A stretch of 37,666 nt of DNA from Bacteroidales bacterium. GTDB taxonomy: Bacteria > Bacteroidota > Bacteroidia > Bacteroidales > Paludibacteraceae. Made by a program: the position numbers and the translations under genes. The stretch spans positions 1 to 37,666 of the forward strand of contig SUXC01000021.1 in NCBI GenBank assembly GCA_015061165.1, written 5' to 3'. Under the pieces are notes generated by a model, which was not told the origin of the DNA, searched no databases, and saw only the letters and a program-made list of their open reading frames with translations. Shown piece after piece: positions 1-6,216 of this stretch (position 1 is its first letter; every line of letters begins with the position of its first letter).

Positions 1-84
1 TAATTTTTTAGCTACATGATAGATAGGCAAACCTTGTTTGCATAGTTTAATGGCTCTTAATTTTTCTTTTAATGAATGCTCCAT
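1..84 (-). CDS. IS3-family transposase OrfA, N-terminal part (cut by window edge)
   Basis: Twenty-eight codons from an ATG at 84 to the window edge, with no stop. The protein begins MEHSLKEKLRAIKLC and continues with KQGLPIYHVAKKL. This is a helix-turn-helix start of the kind found in OrfA of IS3/IS150-type elements, which binds the terminal repeats. The frame lies directly inside the terminal repeat at 102-127, as expected for such an element. The rest of OrfA and the DDE-type OrfB would lie outside the window. The call rests on a short stretch plus the terminal repeat. Confidence 0.65.
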   Translation of the reverse strand, partial: MEHSLKEKLRAIKLCKQGLPIYHVAKKL

Positions 85-127
85 AAGCGACACTTAGTTT
101 TGTGTCTAACTTTTTGGGTGCACTTCA
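1..127 (-). mobile_element. IS3-family insertion sequence, end fragment
   Basis: The outer end of an insertion sequence that continues beyond the left edge. Read on the minus strand, 127-102 begins TGAAGTGCACCC and continues AAAAAGTTAGACAC, which is the terminal repeat typical of IS3-family (IS150-like) elements of Bacteroidota, starting with TG. It is followed after a short leader by the start of a transposase-type reading frame at 84. Only one end is visible, so neither the target duplication nor intactness can be judged. The element sits about 46 bp downstream of a leftward promoter (181-215), so it may have displaced or cut off whatever that promoter served. Confidence 0.75.
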
Positions 128-180
128 CTTGCCTCTGGCAATTCCCCCGAAATCGCTAAAGACTTTTACTAAAATGTATG

Positions 181-215
181 CAAAGGTACTACAAAAATTG
201 CTGTACATACGCAAA
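181..215 (-). promoter_or_regulatory. Leftward Bacteroidota-type promoter
   Basis: On the minus strand the box TACCTTTG lies at 188-181, with a TTTG about 23 bp upstream (215-212). The sequence between (GCGTATGTACA, then GCAATTTTTGTAG) is almost the same as in the rightward promoter at 358-388, with 3 extra bases that make the spacing longer than usual. Transcription would run left into the IS end at 127. No intact gene follows it inside the window. Confidence 0.55.
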
Positions 216-251
216 GCGAACATTATTTTCAAAAACAGCTATGCTGTCTAA

Positions 252-312
252 ATCCTCACACCTACAAGCTCTTTTGTGAGCAAGCTCTCACAGAGCCGTA
301 GGATGTGATGAT
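252..312. repeat. Imperfect palindrome between divergent promoters
   Basis: Bases 255-269 (TCACACCTAC core) pair with 296-311 (GTAGGATGTGA core). Inside is a second inverted pair, TGTGAG with CTCACA, around 275-291. The whole block could form a long hairpin in RNA or a cruciform in DNA. It lies between the two outward promoters at 181-215 and 358-388 and is in neither predicted transcript. I see no coding sequence in 130-550. Confidence 0.45.
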
Positions 313-357
313 TTTGATAGATAGATCTATCTTTTTTGAAAAAAATGCTCGCTGCAC

Positions 358-388
358 TTGCGTATGTGCAATTTTTGTAGTACCTTTG
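358..388 (+). promoter_or_regulatory. Promoter of metK leader
   Basis: TTG at 358-360, a 20-bp gap, then TACCTTTG at 381-388, matching the Bacteroidota sigma-70 type (-33 TTTG / -7 TAnnTTTG). The gap starts CGTATGTGCA, the partly palindromic element shared with most other promoters here. Start of transcription is expected near 395, about 160 bases before metK. No other such promoter is visible before metK. Confidence 0.7.
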
Positions 389-457
389 CACCCGATTTTG
401 AAAGAGGACAGATTTGGACTGCTTGCAACCTCTATAAAAGAATGCTAAAAACTTGTG

Positions 458-494
458 CCACAAGACCCTAAACAGTCGCTTGTGGATTTTTTTT
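458..494 (+). terminator. Intrinsic terminator hairpin in metK leader (possible attenuator)
   Basis: CCACAAG (458-464) pairs with CTTGTGG (479-485), followed by A and eight T (486-494): a stem with a U-tract in the expected form. It lies between the only visible promoter (358-388) and metK (555). The 5' stem arm can alternatively pair with CTTG at 452-455. GACTG at 417-421 can pair with CAGTC at 473-477 inside the loop. This suggests a switchable leader, or else a small RNA of about 100 bases that ends here. Confidence 0.6.
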
Positions 495-495
495 G

Positions 496-543
496 AAGCC
501 TACCCCCAACCCCTCCCTAAAGGGAAGGGAGTAGGTAAAGGAG
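496..543 (+). repeat. C-rich/G-rich palindromic dispersed repeat, copy 1
   Basis: AAGCCTACCCCCAACCCC is followed by TCCCTAAAGGGAAGGGA and GTAGG, an imperfect palindrome of C-runs against G-runs. A related copy lies at 29152-29198. Repeats of this look are common between genes in Bacteroidota genomes. Here it separates the leader terminator from the metK start codon. Confidence 0.6.
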
Positions 544-554
544 ATTTAAACAAA

Positions 555-1799
555 ATGAACTACTTATTTACATCAGAAAGTGTCAGCGAAGGACACCCAG
601 ACAAAGTGGCAGACCAAATTAGCGATGCCATACTCGACCAATTCTTAGCATTAGACCCTCACTCGCACGTGGCATGCGAGACAATGGTTACCACAGGACA
701 AGTAATCGTAGCCGGAGAAGTCTCCAGTGACAAATATGTGGATATCCAAAATACCGTTCGCAAAACCATCGCCGAAATAGGTTACACCAAGTCTGCCTAC
801 AAATTTGAAGCAGAAAGCTGCGGTATCCTAACCGCCCTACACGAACAAAGCGCAGACATAGCACGAGGCGTAAAAGGACAAGGCACAGAAAACGTAGGCG
901 AACAAGGAGCAGGCGACCAAGGTATGATGTTTGGCTACGCAACCGATGAGACGGAAAACTATATGCCACTCACCCTGGACCTTGCCCACACCTTAGTATA
1001 TACGCTCGCACGCGTGCGTAAAGAAGGCAAAGAGATGTTATACCTACGTCCTGATGCCAAAAGTCAAGTGACAATGGAATACAGCGAGGCAGGAGAACCA
1101 CTACGCATAGACACCATCGTAGTCAGTACACAGCATGACGAAGATGTAACACAAGCACAAATAAAAGCAGACATTCAACGTGTATTGCTACCCCGCGTGG
1201 CAAAACGCGATGCGCGCTATGCCGAACTGCTGAAAGGCGACTTCAAACTCCTCGTGAACCCCACAGGTAACTTCGTGATTGGTGGTCCTCACGGCGACAC
1301 AGGTCTGACAGGTCGCAAAATAATCGTAGATACCTACGGCGGACGCGGCGCACATGGCGGTGGCGCATTCTCAGGCAAAGACCCATCAAAAGTGGATCGC
1401 TCAGCAGCTTACGCTGCGCGTTGGATAGCGAAAAACATGGTGGCAGCAGGCGTGGCACGAGAGATATTGGTACAGATAAGTTACGCCATAGGTGTAGCCA
1501 AACCCGTGAGCGTGTGCGTGAACACCTACGGCACCGCCAAAGTGGCCATGAGCGACGGCGAGATAGCGCAAAAAGTAAACGAGATGTTTGACCTGCGCCC
1601 ACAAGCAATCATCGAGGCACTGAAACTGAAACAACCTATGTACGAAGAGACGGCACGCTATGGACACGTAGGACGCACCAACGAAGTGGTCACAAAACAA
1701 TTCGTGGACAACGGACAACTCATCGAACGCGAAGTGGAACTTTTCACATGGGAGAAACTGGACAAAGTGGAGGCAATCCGAAAGGCGTTTGGTATTTAA
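555..1799 (+). CDS. metK: S-adenosylmethionine synthetase
   Basis: Makes S-adenosylmethionine from methionine and ATP in the cytosol. The 414-residue protein starts [20 protein letters not shown], the usual N-terminus with the ATP-binding His of GHPDK. It carries the loop motif [12 protein letters not shown] near residue 118 and the phosphate-binding [19 protein letters not shown] near residue 270. An in-frame ATG at 453 would add residues translated from the terminator hairpin and the C-rich repeat, so 555 is chosen. The start is preceded by A-rich sequence, not a Shine-Dalgarno. A MITE-like repeat begins at its stop codon. The leader suggests control by attenuation. Confidence 0.97.
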   Translation: MNYLFTSESVSEGHPDKVADQISDAILDQFLALDPHSHVACETMVTTGQVIVAGEVSSDKYVDIQNTVRKTIAEIGYTKSAYKFEAESCGILTALHEQSADIARGVKGQGTENVGEQGAGDQGMMFGYATDETENYMPLTLDLAHTLVYTLARVRKEGKEMLYLRPDAKSQVTMEYSEAGEPLRIDTIVVSTQHDEDVTQAQIKADIQRVLLPRVAKRDARYAELLKGDFKLLVNPTGNFVIGGPHGDTGLTGRKIIVDTYGGRGAHGGGAFSGKDPSKVDRSAAYAARWIAKNMVAAGVAREILVQISYAIGVAKPVSVCVNTYGTAKVAMSDGEIAQKVNEMFDLRPQAIIEALKLKQPMYEETARYGHVGRTNEVVTKQFVDNGQLIEREVELFTWEKLDKVEAIRKAFGI

Positions 1800-1931
1800 G
1801 ACAACATAGACAACTCTTCCGCTTCGCCAACACTGCTCAGCGGCGAGGGGAATATCAACAATGCCAACAATGATGTAATCGTCCCTGGCAAGCGCAATGT
1901 TGGCGCGCGCAGTAGTTGTTAAAGTTGTCTT
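1798..1931 (+). repeat. Palindromic MITE-like element, copy 1
   Basis: 134 bp bounded by AAGACAACATAGACAAC and, inverted, AAGACAACTTTAACAAC (14 of 17 match). The inverted similarity continues inward through CGCCAACA on the left and TGTTGGCG on the right, so the arms span about 40 bp. A second copy in the other orientation lies at 31103-31215. The copies share the outer 17 bp on one side and about 45 bp on the other, while the middle differs. Its first two bases are the AA of the metK stop codon TAA. Confidence 0.75.
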
Positions 1932-1949
1932 CCTAAAAAAAACTGTAGT

Positions 1950-2510
1950 ATGTTAACAAAAACAAAACAATCATGGCTTGTGGTGGGCATCGTGCTATTG
2001 GCACTGGTGCTGGACCAATGGTCGAAAATATATATCAAAACACATTTCGAATTGGGTGAGGCACGCGAAGTGTTCTCGTGGTTCTGGATCGTGTTTGTGG
2101 AAAACAATGGCATGGCTTTTGGTATAGAGTGGTTTAGCAAACTGCTGCTGACATTGTTCCGCATCGTGGCTGTAGGCGTGATAGGATGGTATATCCACAC
2201 CCTAATCCACAAACAAACTGTGCGCACAGGCTATCTGGCAACCGTGGCTATGGTGATAGCAGGCGCATTGGGCAATATCATTGACTGCGTATGCTATGGT
2301 AAGATATGGGGCTATGCCGACTGGTTCCACGGCAAAGTGGTGGATATGCTCTATTTCCCACTCATCAGAAACGCAGCAGGAGAAGTGCTGTTCTTCCGAC
2401 CCGTGTTTAACATAGCAGACTCATTTATCACAGTGGCGGTGCTGCTGATAATCATCTTCTATCGAAAGGATTTGGATGCATCGCTGGCGGGAGTCGGGAA
2501 ACGGAAATAG
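1950..2510 (+). CDS. lspA: Lipoprotein signal peptidase (signal peptidase II)
   Basis: Inner-membrane aspartic protease that removes signal peptides from lipidated prolipoproteins. The 186 residues contain four hydrophobic segments (about 10-25, 65-85, 95-112, 155-172). The catalytic pair is probably D132 in GKVVDM and D157 in FNIADSF, with the conserved GNIID at 109-112. The C-terminus (GVGKRK) is encoded by the start of a 7-bp repeat array (2491-2546), so the tail may be a recent addition. It is followed 36 bp later by a DUF4296 lipoprotein, a neighbour pair usual in Bacteroidales. The start is preceded by an A-run. Confidence 0.95.
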   Translation: MLTKTKQSWLVVGIVLLALVLDQWSKIYIKTHFELGEAREVFSWFWIVFVENNGMAFGIEWFSKLLLTLFRIVAVGVIGWYIHTLIHKQTVRTGYLATVAMVIAGALGNIIDCVCYGKIWGYADWFHGKVVDMLYFPLIRNAAGEVLFFRPVFNIADSFITVAVLLIIIFYRKDLDASLAGVGKRK

Positions 2511-2546
2511 GAGTCGGGAGTCGCGAGTCGGGAATCAGGAATCGGG
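2491..2546 (+). repeat. 7-bp-period repeat array (GAGTCGG type)
   Basis: Successive units GAGTCGG, GAAACGG, AAATAG, GAGTCGG, GAGTCGC, GAGTCGG, GAATCAG, GAATCGG run from the last codons of lspA right up to the ATG of the next gene at 2547. One unit is 6 bp. It fills the whole spacer, so no conventional ribosome-binding site remains. Confidence 0.75.
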
Positions 2547-3095
2547 ATGAAAAAATGGATAACCATATTATGCGTGGCGTTGGCGATGGTAGGTTGTCGC
2601 CCAGATGACGTGCTCTCCAATAGGGAGATGCGCGACCTACTATATGACCTGCATCGTATGGACGGCGCCTTGCAAACAGCAGGGTACAACTACGGACACA
2701 ACGAGGAAGTGGCAGCATACTACCAATCCGTGCTGGATAAACATGGAGTGACACAAGCACAGTTTGACTCCTCACTGGTCTGGTTTACCGACAATCCGCA
2801 GATATTCAACAAAATATACCCCAACGTGGTGGCACGCCTGCAGGCAGACTTTGACTATCAAGTCGTGCTACGCGATGAACGAGTGGAACTGAAACGTGGA
2901 GAGAAAGCAAAGACAATAAAGAAACTGGGCGAAGAAGAGGCGGAAGAACAAGATACATTGCAAGTGCCTCAAAAAACAGTGGATGAATGGGTGAAAACCT
3001 ATATGAATGGCATGGAAAATCCGTGGAAAGAGTGGCGTGCAAAAGAATTTTGCGAAAAAAATGTCGTAATATTTGGTCAATTGGAAAAAAAGTAG
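2547..3095 (+). CDS. DUF4296 domain lipoprotein
   Basis: A 182-residue lipoprotein of unknown function. MKKWITILCVALAMVGC is a lipoprotein signal with the lipobox ending at C17. The next part (RPDDVLSNREMRDLLYDLH) is the start of DUF4296, a helical domain of roughly 80-100 residues found almost only in Bacteroidota. A charged, Lys/Glu-rich linker follows (about 118-140). It lies directly after lspA, whose product would mature it. The promoter of rplM (3072-3103) lies inside the last codons of this gene. Confidence 0.85.
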   Translation: MKKWITILCVALAMVGCRPDDVLSNREMRDLLYDLHRMDGALQTAGYNYGHNEEVAAYYQSVLDKHGVTQAQFDSSLVWFTDNPQIFNKIYPNVVARLQADFDYQVVLRDERVELKRGEKAKTIKKLGEEEAEEQDTLQVPQKTVDEWVKTYMNGMENPWKEWRAKEFCEKNVVIFGQLEKK

Positions 3096-3103
3096 TACCT
3101 TTG
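3072..3103 (+). promoter_or_regulatory. Promoter of rplM-rpsI
   Basis: TTTG at 3072-3075, a 20-bp gap and TACCTTTG at 3096-3103. It overlaps the 3' end of the DUF4296 gene (stop at 3093-3095). The predicted transcript start near 3110 leaves a leader of about 119 bases before rplM. Confidence 0.75.
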
Positions 3104-3109
3104 CAGCCG

Positions 3110-3228
3110 ATTTGCGTTAAAACGAATTGAAACAAACAAATTATATTAATTCGCTATGCTGGGCAGTTGTGGCTCGAGAGTGAGCGCGTAAAGTGGTCTG
3201 TCGGCATAGTTAAAACATTAAAAAACAA
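3110..3228 (+). promoter_or_regulatory. Structured leader of rplM, candidate ribosomal-protein autoregulation element
   Basis: CTATGCTGGGCAG (3154-3166) pairs with CTGTCGGCATAG (3198-3209), allowing wobble pairs and a bulge. An inner hairpin GCTC/GAGC lies near 3172-3184. The structure ends about 20 bases before the ATG. Its place, between promoter and the first gene of the L13-S9 operon, suggests feedback binding by a ribosomal protein. That is inference; no family match was tested. Confidence 0.5.
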
Positions 3229-3684
3229 ATGGATACATTAAGTTACAAGACTGTATCAGCTAACAAAGCAACCGTTCAAAAAGGATGGGTTGTTGTTGAT
3301 GCTGAGGGCCAAATCCTTGGCCGTATGTGCTCGAAGGTGGCTAAACTCCTTCGCGGTAAGTACAAACCAAACTTCACTCCAAACGTGGACTGCGGTGACA
3401 ACGTGATCATCATCAATGCAGAGAAAGTGCAATTGACAGGTAACAAGTGGAACGACCGCGTTTATGTTCGCTACACTGGTTTCCCAGGTGGACAACGCGA
3501 ATTGACTCCTGCGCAAATGTTGGAGAAAGGTGCTGATCGTTTGATTAAGAAAGTGGTTAAAGGTATGCTTCCTAAAAACCGCCTCGGTCGTCAAATCATC
3601 GCTAACCTCTACGTATTCGAAGGTGCAGAGCACGACAAACAAGCTCAACAACCAGTACAAATTGACATCAACACCCTTAAATAA
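3229..3684 (+). CDS. rplM: 50S ribosomal protein L13 (uL13)
   Basis: Large-subunit ribosomal protein of 151 residues. The protein shows the family segments WVVVDAEGQILGRMCSKVAK (about 20-40), the LRGKYKPNFTPNVDCGDNVI stretch and VKGMLPKNRLGRQ near 110-123. Length fits the bacterial family (about 142-155). It starts the L13-S9 pair, with rpsI 8 bp downstream, transcribed from the promoter at 3072-3103 behind a structured leader. The start MDTLSYKTVSANKATVQKGW is usual for Bacteroidota. Confidence 0.98.
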   Translation: MDTLSYKTVSANKATVQKGWVVVDAEGQILGRMCSKVAKLLRGKYKPNFTPNVDCGDNVIIINAEKVQLTGNKWNDRVYVRYTGFPGGQRELTPAQMLEKGADRLIKKVVKGMLPKNRLGRQIIANLYVFEGAEHDKQAQQPVQIDINTLK

Positions 3685-3692
3685 TTGAAGAT

Positions 3693-4079
3693 ATGGAAAT
3701 GATTAATGCATTAGGTCGTCGTAAAGCAGCAGTTGCTCGCGTTTATGTACAAGAAGGTAATGGCAAAATCACTATCAATGGTCGTGATTTAGAGGTGTAT
3801 TTCCCAAGTCCAATTCTTCAATACGTGGTTAAACAACCATTGAACAAATTGGCTGTTGCTGAGAAATACGACATCAAAGTGAACCTTGATGGTGGTGGCT
3901 ACAAAGGTCAAGCAGAGGCTTTGCGTTTGGCAATCGCTCGCGCTTTGGTGAAAATCAACCCAGAAGATAAGCCAGCTTTGAAGGCAGAAGGTTTCATGAC
4001 ACGCGATGCTCGTGAGGTAGAACGTAAGAAACCAGGTCAGCCAAAAGCTCGCAAACACTTCCAATTTAGTAAACGTTAA
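3693..4079 (+). CDS. rpsI: 30S ribosomal protein S9 (uS9)
   Basis: Small-subunit protein of 128 residues. It begins MEMINALGRRKAAVARVYV and ends in the typical basic tail KPGQPKARKHFQFSKR, whose last residues reach the P-site tRNA. It follows rplM by 8 bp in the conserved L13-S9 operon. The ATG two codons later (3699) is an alternative start giving MINALGRRKAAVARV. After the stop comes a 141-bp spacer with hairpins and no recognisable promoter before rpsB. Confidence 0.98.
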   Translation: MEMINALGRRKAAVARVYVQEGNGKITINGRDLEVYFPSPILQYVVKQPLNKLAVAEKYDIKVNLDGGGYKGQAEALRLAIARALVKINPEDKPALKAEGFMTRDAREVERKKPGQPKARKHFQFSKR

Positions 4080-4220
4080 TATCCAAATAGCAGTGACTCC
4101 GTGGTGGCAAATTGTTGCTCACCGCGGATTACTCTGTTATTCCTCCTATGCGCGCTTCTCTGCGTAGCGGAGGCAGATGGATAAATTATGTAATAAATAA
4201 TTCAAAACTAATCAAACAAA
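4080..4220 (+). promoter_or_regulatory. Structured spacer before rpsB, candidate rpsB leader
   Basis: Two hairpins are visible. In the first, CAGTGACTCCGTGGTG (4091-4106) pairs with CACCGCGGATTACTCTG (4120-4136), with an inner GCAA/TTGC. In the second, CCTCC (4144-4148 region) pairs with GGAGG (4168-4172 region), with inner GCGC/GCGT. No promoter box and no U-tract terminator is seen, so rpsB may be read through from rplM or controlled here. Confidence 0.45.
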
Positions 4221-5042
4221 ATGAGAACAACATTTGATCAACTTCTCGAGGCAGGCTGCCACTTCGGCCACCTCAAACGCAAATGGAACCCAGCAATGGC
4301 TCCTTACATCTACATGGAGCGCAATGGTATCCACATCATCGACCTCAACAAGACCGCAGTGAAAATTGACGAGGCTGCTGAGGCATTGAAGGCTATCGCT
4401 AAATCAGGTCGCAAAATCCTCTTCGTTTCTACCAAGAAACAAGGTCAAGAGGTAGTAGCTCAAAAGGCACAAGAGATCGCTATGCCTTATATCACAGAGC
4501 GTTGGGCTGGTGGTATGCTCACCAACTTCCCTACTATCCGTAAGGCAGTGAAGAAAATGGGTACTATCGACAAAATGATGTCTGATGGCACATTCGACAA
4601 CATCTCTAAGCGCGAGAAACTCCAAATCACTCGTCAACGTCAAAAATTGGAGAAGAACCTCGGTTCTATCTCTGACTTGACACGTCTTCCAAGCGCAGTG
4701 TTCGTAGTGGACGTAATGAAAGAGCACATCGCAGTGGCTGAGGCTAACCGCTTGGGTATTCCTGTATTCGGTATCGTTGATACCAACTCTAACCCTAACG
4801 ATATTGACTTCGTTATCCCAGCAAACGACGATGCTACCAAGTCTATCGAGGTAATCCTCACCGCTGTATGCGAGGCTATCAAAGAGGGTCTTGAGGAGCG
4901 CAAAGTAGAGAAAGCTGATGAAGAGGCTGCTGCAGCACAAGCTGCTGGTGAGGCTCCAGCTCCAAAAGAGCGTCGCCAACGCGTTCGCAAAGCTGCTCCA
5001 AAAGCAGAGGCTGAGAAAGTAGCTGAAGCAGTTGCTGAATAA
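4221..5042 (+). CDS. rpsB: 30S ribosomal protein S2 (uS2)
   Basis: Small-subunit protein of 273 residues. Family signatures are FDQLLEAGCHFGHLKRKWNP at the start, YIYMERNGIHIIDLNKT, ERWAGGMLTNFPTIRKA near 94-110 and FGIVDTNSNPNDIDFVIPAN near 183-202. A tail of about 45 residues beyond the core is rich in Ala, Glu, Lys and Arg and looks disordered, as is usual in Bacteroidota S2. It pairs with tsf 36 bp downstream, the conserved rpsB-tsf arrangement. A leader with hairpins precedes it. Confidence 0.98.
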   Translation: MRTTFDQLLEAGCHFGHLKRKWNPAMAPYIYMERNGIHIIDLNKTAVKIDEAAEALKAIAKSGRKILFVSTKKQGQEVVAQKAQEIAMPYITERWAGGMLTNFPTIRKAVKKMGTIDKMMSDGTFDNISKREKLQITRQRQKLEKNLGSISDLTRLPSAVFVVDVMKEHIAVAEANRLGIPVFGIVDTNSNPNDIDFVIPANDDATKSIEVILTAVCEAIKEGLEERKVEKADEEAAAAQAAGEAPAPKERRQRVRKAAPKAEAEKVAEAVAE

Positions 5043-5075
5043 TTCAAAATTCAAAATTCTTAATTCAAAATTACA
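5041..5075 (+). repeat. 7-bp-period repeat array (AATTCAA type)
   Basis: Five units AATTCAA, AATTCAA, AATTCTT, AATTCAA, AATTACA fill the spacer from the rpsB stop codon to 3 bp before the tsf ATG at 5079. Confidence 0.75.
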
Positions 5076-5078
5076 ACA

Positions 5079-6068
5079 ATGGCTGTTACATTAGCAGATA
5101 TTAAGAAACTGCGCGACATCACTGGCGCAGGTATGATGGACGTAAAAAAAGCACTTGAGGAGGCTAACGGCGACTTCGAGGTAGCAAAAGACTTGCTCCG
5201 CAAACGTGGTCAAGCTATCGCTGCAAAACGTAGCGAGCGCGAGGCATCTGAGGGTTGCGTATTGGCTAAGGCTGAGAATGGCTTTGGTGCAATCGTGGCT
5301 GTAAAGTGCGAGACCGACTTCGTGGCAAAGAACGAAGATTATGTAAATATGGTTAAGGCTATCCTTGAGGTAGCTATGACCGAGAAACCTGCTGACATCG
5401 AGGCTCTCAAGGCATGCAAGTTGGGTGACTTCACCGTAGCTGACGCTGTAACTGAGCGTTCTGGTGTTACTGGTGAGAAAATGGAGCTCAGCGACTATGT
5501 ATTCTTGGCTGCTCCTAAGGTAGATGCTTACAACCACCTTGGCAACAAGCTCAGCGCACTCGTAGCTGCTGACACCGAGGACGCTAACGCAGAAGTACTC
5601 CACGGTATCTCTATGCAAGTGGCTTCTATGTCTCCAATCGCTTTGGATGCTGACCACGTAGCACAAGAAACCAAAGACCGTGAGCTTTCTGTAGCCATCG
5701 AGAAAACCAAACAAGATGAGATCAACAAAGCCGTTGAGCAAGCAGTTCGCAAGGCAGGCATCAACCCTGCTCACGTGGACAGCGATGACCACATCGAGTC
5801 TAACATGGCTAAAGGTTGGTTGACCCCAGAGCAAGCAGAGACAGCACGCCAAATCCGCGCTACCGTTCCTGCTGAGGCTGAGGCTAATCTCAACATGAAG
5901 AAAGTAGAGATGATCGCTCAAGGTCGTCTTGGCAAGTTCCTCAAAGAGAACACATTGGTAGAGCAACAATACATCATGAGCGAGAGCAAAGAGCTCGTGA
6001 AAGACGTTTTGAAGAAGAACAACGTAAACGTAATCGACTTCAAGCGCGTAACCCTCAACCAAGAGTAA
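5079..6068 (+). CDS. tsf: Translation elongation factor Ts
   Basis: Nucleotide exchange factor for EF-Tu. The 329-residue protein starts with the UBA-like N-terminal domain (MAVTLADIKKLRDITGAGMM, DVKKALEEANGDFEVAKDLL). The TDFVAKNEDY motif follows near 84-93, the site that contacts EF-Tu. The C-terminal part shows LVEQQYIMSESKELVKDVL. It is longer than E. coli Ts (283) because of an insert, as is usual in Bacteroidota. It ends the ribosomal block; a strong terminator follows at 6081-6113. Confidence 0.98.
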   Translation: MAVTLADIKKLRDITGAGMMDVKKALEEANGDFEVAKDLLRKRGQAIAAKRSEREASEGCVLAKAENGFGAIVAVKCETDFVAKNEDYVNMVKAILEVAMTEKPADIEALKACKLGDFTVADAVTERSGVTGEKMELSDYVFLAAPKVDAYNHLGNKLSALVAADTEDANAEVLHGISMQVASMSPIALDADHVAQETKDRELSVAIEKTKQDEINKAVEQAVRKAGINPAHVDSDDHIESNMAKGWLTPEQAETARQIRATVPAEAEANLNMKKVEMIAQGRLGKFLKENTLVEQQYIMSESKELVKDVLKKNNVNVIDFKRVTLNQE

Positions 6069-6080
6069 TAAAGTTCTTAA

Positions 6081-6113
6081 AACAGCCCTCCGCGCAAACG
6101 GGGGGCTGTTTTC
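6081..6113 (+). terminator. Intrinsic terminator after tsf
   Basis: AACAGCCCTCCG (6081-6092) pairs with CGGGGGGCTGTT (6099-6110) with one G-T wobble and a 6-base loop, followed by TTTC. Confidence 0.85.
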
Positions 6114-6132
6114 TATATTGTGAATCGTTATA

Positions 6133-6202
6133 ATTCGGGATTTTGGATTCGAGATTTTGGATTCGTGATTCGCGATTCGAGATTCGGGATTCGGGATTCG
6201 AG
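6133..6202 (+). repeat. 7-bp-period repeat array (ATTCGGG type), ten units
   Basis: Ten uninterrupted 7-bp units: ATTCGGG, ATTTTGG, ATTCGAG, ATTTTGG, ATTCGTG, ATTCGCG, ATTCGAG, ATTCGGG, ATTCGGG, ATTCGAG. They occupy most of the spacer between the tsf terminator and the ATG at 6217. The first four bases are nearly fixed (ATTC or ATTT), while the last three vary. Confidence 0.85.
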
Positions 6203-6216
6203 AACCTTAAAATAAA

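Noticed and set aside
248..463. 71-codon open frame on the minus strand left of metK
   Set aside because: It covers the palindrome and the metK promoter, has no recognisable protein and no proper start context.
395..494. Classical SAM-I or SAM-II riboswitch before metK
   Set aside because: I could not find the conserved cores of these classes; only a generic attenuator-like structure is supported.
453..554. Extended metK start at 453
   Set aside because: It would translate the terminator hairpin and the C-rich repeat; the family N-terminus begins exactly at 555.
1798..1931. Integron attC site
   Set aside because: Palindromic with variable centre, but the ends AAGACAAC/GTTGTCTT do not fit the RYYYAAC/GTTRRRY rule and no integrase or cassette array is near.
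5091..6062. 323-codon open frame antisense to tsf
   Set aside because: A long shadow frame caused by the biased codon use of tsf; its protein resembles nothing and has no promoter. The same applies to the antisense frame 4404-5054 in rpsB and 10995-11801 in the nucleotidyltransferase gene.
6133..6202. CRISPR array
   Set aside because: Units are 7 bp without spacers and no cas genes are present.
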